NCBI GenBank assembly: GCA_020746875.1
Contig: JAGTJL010000004.1
Span: forward strand, 372,001 to 436,000
Direction of reading: 5' to 3'
Source: Rhexocercosporidium sp. MPI-PUGE-AT-0058
Lineage: Eukaryota > Ascomycota > Leotiomycetes > Helotiales
DNA length: 64,000 nucleotides
Made by a program: the position numbers and the translations under genes. Positions 58,536-64,000 of the stretch are shown one piece after another (the first letter of the stretch is position 1; each line of letters starts with the position of its first letter). The notes under the pieces are model-generated. The model worked only from the letters and a program-made list of their open reading frames with translations. It had not been told where the DNA came from and did no database searches.

Positions 58536-59616
58536 CTAACTACCAACAATAACACCCCCATTAGGATGCAAGCTCTGCCCACTAATAAAACTACTATCCG
58601 CACTCGCCAAGAAGACAAAACACGTCGCGACCTCACTAGGCTGTCCGGGTCTCCCCATCGGACTCGTGAACTCCTTCTGCGCCTTCTCATTCATCGTCGC
58701 GGGGATAAGCGGCGTCCAGATCGGGCCCGGGCATACTGCATTGACGCGGATGCCGTTCTCGATCTGTTGGTTCGAGAGGGCGCGCGTGAAGGCTACAATG
58801 GCACCCTTGGTGGAGGTGTAGTCGAGCAAGTCGGGACGGCCAACGTATGGGTTCACGGAGGCGCAGGTTATGATTGTGGAGCCGCGGGACATGTGGGGGA
58901 GGGTGTATTTGGAGAGATAGAAGAAGGGGTGGATGTTGGTGTTGAAGGTTTGGAGCCACTGTTCTCTATTGGCGTGAAGCGTCCTGTTAGTCATGGATTC
59001 TTGGGATTCGACAGGGAGTTGTTTGGGCAAATAAGAAAAAATAAGAAAAGGGAGGGAGAGGAAGACTTACTCGCTAAGCTCAGCAATAGTCTCCTTCATC
59101 ATCTGGTACCCATGATTAAGCACCAATATATCAATGCCACCCATCCCTTTAAGCGCCTCGTCAACAACCTCCTTACACCTCTTCGCCTCCCTCAGATCAG
59201 CCTGAATCAGTCCCAACTTGCCGCCTTTCTCTTCAACCAACTTCTTCGTATTTTGTGCGTCTTTCTCTTCCTCTGGTGTGTAGACGATGGTCGACTGGGC
59301 ACCTTCCATGGCGTAGAGGATTGCTACGGCGCGGCCGATACCGCTATCGCCGCCAGTGATGAGGGCTTTCTTGCCTTTGAGCTTGCCGGCTGCAAGGTAT
59401 GTCTGGTAACCGCCAATGGAGGTGGGGAGCTGGTCGTTGACGGGGTCTTGACCTGCCATGGCATGTTGTTTGCCTGGGGCTTCTTGGTGGGAGACTGGGA
59501 TGGTATGTCCTGGAACTTGTCAGTATTGTATTCCTAGAATGTGATCCCTGGAAAGAGAGAGATTTTCAATCGGAGGGAGACTTACCCTTCTCGAACTGAG
59601 AATCTGTTCCTGCCAT
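58536..59616 (-). CDS. Short-chain dehydrogenase/reductase (glucose/ribitol dehydrogenase-like)
   Basis: Three exons on the minus strand (59616-59586, 59509-59071, 58965-58536) encode 299 aa. The N-terminal extension (SHQEAPGKQHAM) is typical of the YhdF/ribitol dehydrogenase-like classical SDRs of bacteria and fungi. The nucleotide-binding motif TGGDSGIGR is at about 62-70, and NHGY replaces the usual NNAG. The catalytic triad is Ser193, Tyr206 and Lys210 (in DYTSTKG), followed by PGPIWTPLIP and the C-terminal ASADSSFISGQSLHPNGG. It probably reduces a sugar or polyol carbonyl with NAD(P)H in the cytosol; the true substrate is unknown. The last acceptor has two nearby AGs differing by one codon; the upstream one is used because it gives the family-typical LSEEQW. 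Confidence 0.92.
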
Positions 59617-61788
59617 TGTGATGAATATTTCTGCTCTTTTTCCTTTGTGATGAAGTTGTAGAGAAAAGAAGAACGATGTGTTTGCTTTAATGAGTCTTGA
59701 AAATTGAATTAAAGGGAAACAAAATCCTCAACCAATTTACACACCACTTCATATTTACCTACGTCTCTTCAGATGCAGATGCAATACGTCAGATAACAAT
59801 TGCATTCGGACCTTACCTCCGCCCGCAATGAGTGAAGAGGCCAGATCACCCTACATAAGTAATGTAGCAGAGCCCCGTTAGGGTAGGATAGTCTTGGTCA
59901 TCTCGGTCGTACAGCAGTTGAGAGTTTTGGAAATACCCTATGATGTATTGTTTCTTTTGACGTCAGTATTTTTTACCCGAGCTCCACGTTGAACTTGTAG
60001 GGCAGGCTAGCCCCTTGACAACATCTCCACTCCCACGTGGGAAACGACTGGTGCTTTTCAAAAATGACTCGTTAATTGAATTAATTTTGCGATTCAATGA
60101 CCCATTGGTCATCCAGTACACACCTGGTTCCATGTCTTCGCTTAAGCATCCTTCTGCTTTGTTGTTGTTTTCATTGGGAAAATCCCTCTCGCCCCTTTCC
60201 TTCAGGCTCGCTTCGCTCAGACATCCATAGATGTGTAGCTAGCTGAGCCCAGCCTTTCCATCTAGGTGGAGTTGAACTGCTACAAAATACCAAACCAGGC
60301 AGCAGCTTTCTTTTCGTGAGGAATTTCTAATTGTCTTCCCTAAGTATATGACTATCTTTCTTCTTGTGGGCTTCCTTCGGTAGTAAAGCTAAAACGCCAC
60401 AGCCATACTCGCTTCAAGCACAAGTGACGCTTGATCAGCTTCTACAGATGCAGCCCTATTTCTTCGGAAACCACCATACACTCGACATTATCTAATCCCT
60501 TTCTCCCGACTCTTTTCATTGAGTTTAATTGGTATCACAACATGCTTCTCTCTCCTATCTACCGTCTCAAGAAGCAAAATACCTTACTAACTTTCGACTT
60601 CCTACAGAAGTGCGAAGACTGCCACGAAGCATCTCGATCGAGATCCAACCACGAAATAAGGAGCTCTCATGTTACAGAATCAAACAAAAATTTCCTCGTT
60701 GGATACGATGCTAGAGCTTATGGTGTCCTTCTTCCGGAATTCCTCCTTGGATGTCTGTCAAGTCCTGTGCCACAGTGCACCATTATGGTGTTACCCCGCC
60801 CCCGCATTCCAACCCCGCGTTCCAATTCCTCGTATACTTGCCGACATACAGTACCATATTCGTAGCCCCGTATCTTGGCTGTCGGTTTATGACTATGATA
60901 CTCCCAGCCATTACTGCCCCTTGCGTACAGATCAACTATCTCTCCAGCGATCTCTCCCGATATCCCCAATTTCTCGCAACAAATAGTGCCGAACTCCACC
61001 CGTTCTGTTATTGTTCTCCTCTCCCAGACGAGAAAAGTGTTACATCTCTCTTTCCCTGGTCTGGAGGTTGAAGCTGAGCTTCTGAAGTTATTGTAACGCT
61101 GCCGTGGTCACGACTGCACGTTATACGTTCAGATTTTCATCCGCAGATATACATTTCTGGAACAGGAGGAGTCTCTTCTCGTTAGAAATTTCGGCGCTTG
61201 GGAAGTATTTAAGAGTACAGCAAGGAGGTCATCTTGAGCATGGGGTTCTTTGCAAAAGAGGGGGCTTGCACGATTCCTACTCCCAATCAGGCACCAAGCT
61301 GAACTACCCCCTTCTCAAACAGAATGTAGGAGCTGTGTCTTCTAACTGCTCGTGTAGGATCTCAAGTATGGCGAAGTAGTACTAGCCCCAGATGCAGATT
61401 CAAATATCACATTCAGTCTCAAACACTACCTTAGCCCAATACAAACAGATCCTTGTGTTCGATCAGCTACCCCTCATTGTGCTCAAGATCATCATTGGCT
61501 CGACGCTGTCCCCCGACCTCACCCCTCAGATTCCCTGTGGGCTGAGATAAAAGGTATCCTCATCCCCGGGATATTTTGGCCCGAGCATGGATTCGATTGA
61601 GGGGAGCACAGCTAGAGGTATCGGGGCTTCCTCGGGACAACCCTAGACAAATGAAATCGTACAGATTATCAAGTCGTATAAAGAGACAACCCCTTAGACT
61701 TTCCATCACCCAGATATTGCCTCACATCTATTAGCAATCCCGCTCCACGAAGAGAGGTATCAGTCGATCCACGATCACCACTGGCAAC
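59617..61788. other. 2.2 kb spacer, promoter region of the sugar transporter
   Basis: AT-rich and pyrimidine-rich stretches give short ORFs at 60431-60865 (plus) and 60999-60718 (minus), neither supported. Near 61565-61570 an ATCCCCGGGAT palindrome contains a CCCCGG/CCGGGG core that fits the degenerate binding site of the carbon-repression regulator CreA. It lies about 220 bases upstream of the transporter start, so glucose repression is possible but inferred. Confidence 0.45.
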
Positions 61789-64000
61789 ATGACTCAGCCC
61801 ACAGCAAGTCACTCCGAAAAGCCAGAGCAGGCTCACCTCGAAGAAGCCCCAGTACAGGACGACGATGTCACCAAATTCGACGGATATGACAGCTACGGTC
61901 TCGTAAAGTCGAGGTATGATGAGCTATCTATCCCCCGCACGGTGTGGGTTTTCAAGCGTGTGGTTCTGGTCTCGCTTGCCGTGTATACGGGATATGTCTG
62001 TGAAGGTTTCGAGGTAAGTAATACTCTTCTGCGGCTCTGTCAACTGCAATGACTAGCGGTGATTGGCTCGGACTGATCTGATACGTGGGTGTGGTACAGC
62101 TTGGTGCTGGTGGCAGTATTGTTGCGAATAAGGGGTTCATTAGTAAGTGTCAGAGACAACCTGTGACCTCCGGTTTTCTCTATCCAATATCTTACAATGA
62201 TGGCAAAACATATCTTCACCTCTTCTCAAAGTATCCCTATTTACAGATTACTGACTGCTTTTTACCTAGAGCAATTTGGTACCACTGGTGGTACGGGAGT
62301 GAGAGCACTTGATCCTACTTGGTGTAAGAACCTTGAATCCTATAAATTCTACTCGAAGCTGATGATGACCAGTATCCACTTGGAGTGCACTTTTGGTATG
62401 ACTACTGTCTTTCAGACAGATATTTGCGCTGATCAGCTAAGAACGTCGGTCAAATTGTCACATTTACACATATCTCTTGGTAAGTGAAAATCCTTCCCCG
62501 ACATGTTGGTAATTTCGTGTAACTCCACGGTGACTTGACTGATATGCACTAGGTTCGCAGACCGTTATGGTCGCAAGGCATCGTTCTACCTCGCATGGGT
62601 CTGGCTCGTTGTTGTAAGTTGATAATCGAGACGGATGTAAGAATTGAACCATACAAGGAAATTAATACCTATAGGGCTGCATTTTGCTCAACACGGCTAA
62701 AACTCCATCTGTTTGGGTAAGCTACTGCTTCCATATTATCCATTGTGTAATCCTGCACGCCTTCTAACCTTTCACATAGGCCCTCGCAAAGCTTTGCAAT
62801 GGAGCAGGTATTGGTGTACTCCAGTAAGCTCTGACAATGCTCAATTACTATTCCTTATCCTTCTTCCTGACCTTGCAGGATTACATGCCAAGTGTACATC
62901 ATGGAGATATGTCCAAACCGAATCCGAGGCGGCATGGTCACTTTCCAAGCAGTCTGGTACGTCCCTCCGCAACGCTTACTTCTCTCACCAAATCATACTA
63001 TCTACTGCTAATCTTCCAACAGGAGTAATATCGGCGGCATCGTCTGCTCAGTTATGATGCAACAACTCAACCAAAAACACCCTGACAACTACCTCCTCGC
63101 AATGCGGATCCTCTGGGCCCCCATCGGCTCAATGATAATCTTCTGGATATTTGTGCCAGAATCTCCATGGTTCTACGCTCGACGCGGAAATAAAGAAAAG
63201 GCTATGAAGAGTCTGGGACAGTTGTATGGTGGAGTGGAGGATTATGATTTTGAGGAGGAGTATGGGATTATTGCGAGGACTATTGAACATGAAAAGGCGC
63301 AGCTTGAGGATGAGCCGAAGTTTGTTCATATCTTCAAGGGTCTGAATCTAGTGAGTCTTTTGCTCGGCTCGAAATGAATGTCAATGCTGATAAGAGGGCT
63401 AGAAACGGACACTCACTGTCATGATCCTTGCGATATCACAACAACTTGCTGGTTTGGCGATTATCAGCACTTACTCTACATGTATGTCATGCTCTCTTAG
63501 GCTCCCTCGTTATTGTCTACTAACAGGGTAGATTTCTTCTCCCTTGCTGGCCTCAAAGACCCCTTCCTCGGCACGGTCATCCTCTCGTAAGCCAACCACC
63601 CGACCCGAATTTTTCTACTGTATATACTGGTCACTGACCTTATTCTAGCTGTTGCAATCTCCTCGCCGTCATGCTCTGGTCCTTGAGTACGGACAAAATC
63701 GGTCGTCGAGTCGTCATCAACGGATGTCAGACATTCGTCTGCGTGATTCTCTTCATTGTCGGGGGTTTGTTCTGGACAGGAGCTACGACCGGTAATGCAG
63801 CTGCCGGCACTGCTTTAGTAGGTCTTTCAAACTCCCCAGAATTTGATCCACGTTTCGTACCTGGCAGGCTAACGTGGTTTGGTGTAGTTGGTGATTTGCT
63901 GTCTCTGGACATTCTCATTTCAACTCATCGCTATGTCGTATTACCTGTACTCTGCCGAGCTTCCTTCTGCGCTTCTTCGAGGTAAACCACCATAATTTCC
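61789..64000 (+). CDS. MFS sugar transporter (hexose/alpha-glucoside permease type), cut by window end
   Basis: At least 14 exons join in frame: 61789-62013, 62100-62142, 62270-62323, 62373-62395, 62442-62479, 62553-62613, 62676-62717, 62780-62823, 62879-62956, 63023-63350, 63403-63481, 63532-63586, 63649-63817 and 63888-63981, after which a GTAAAC donor starts the next intron. The gene continues past 64000. Sugar-porter signatures are visible: DRYGRKA after span 2, a RIRGGM segment in the span 4-5 loop, PESPWFYARRG after span 6, ISQQLAGLAIISTYST in span 7, and DKIGRR in the second half. The PESPW form and length of the N terminus resemble fungal maltose/alpha-glucoside and related permeases. 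It should import a sugar with protons at the plasma membrane. Confidence 0.85.

Noticed and set aside
58476..59537. 353-codon plus-strand ORF
   Set aside because: It is antisense to the three-exon dehydrogenase, whose motifs and splice sites are clear; the ORF has no domain.
1..64000. CRISPR arrays, tRNA or rRNA genes, intact transposons
   Set aside because: No regularly spaced repeats, no cloverleaf or 5S-like sequence noticed, and no transposase, reverse transcriptase or integrase motifs in any frame I examined.

Overview
The window looks like nuclear DNA from a filamentous ascomycete (Pezizomycotina). This is inferred from short introns (mostly 45-70 nt, GTAAGT-type donors, CAG/TAG acceptors), long gene-free spacers, a Zn2Cys6 regulator, P450s and MFS carriers, and fungal housekeeping genes (eL42, MPP10, an SPX protein, a CSA homologue). 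A Leotiomycetes-like origin is a guess I cannot prove without searches. Gene models were spliced by hand from both strands, so coordinates span first to last coding base including introns.

Left part (1-16 kb) is accessory in character. It holds a seven-transmembrane receptor-like protein (1030-2738), a P450 (3623-5480), a secreted protein with two chitin-binding domains and an apparent one-base frameshift (5741-6387, minus), a DHA1-type MFS carrier whose C-terminal tail is also cut by an apparent one-base frameshift (8431-9963), an unrecognised gene with an unresolved 5' end (10735-11196, minus) and a DHA2-type MFS carrier (11245-13291). No PKS, NRPS or terpene synthase core is present, so this is not a recognisable biosynthetic cluster.

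Middle part (16-43 kb) is regulatory and chromatin/DNA related. It holds a large Zn2Cys6 transcription factor (16230-19887, minus) behind about 6 kb of repeat-rich DNA without a convincing gene. Next is a tight divergent pair, an unknown conserved-looking small protein and a CSA/ERCC8-type WD40 repair protein, with about 100 bp between their start codons. The most notable gene follows: a roughly 2,300-residue DNMT5-like protein (29179-36576, minus) that joins a cytosine-5 DNA methyltransferase, a RING finger and a SNF2 ATPase in one chain. After a 3.8 kb gene-poor stretch come a 2H-phosphoesterase-like protein and ribosomal protein eL42.

Right part (44-64 kb) holds a second P450 (44866-46960), a membrane protein with a SAP/HeH-like N terminus (47453-48596), the U3 snoRNP protein MPP10 (51024-53264, minus), an SPX protein with four C-terminal membrane spans (56450-58027), a short-chain dehydrogenase (58536-59616, minus) and a sugar transporter broken into at least 14 exons that runs off the window end (61789-64000).

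The best candidate for something unusual is the DNMT5-like gene: an ATP-dependent type of DNA methyltransferase with an altered catalytic-loop motif and no chromodomain that I can see at the N terminus.
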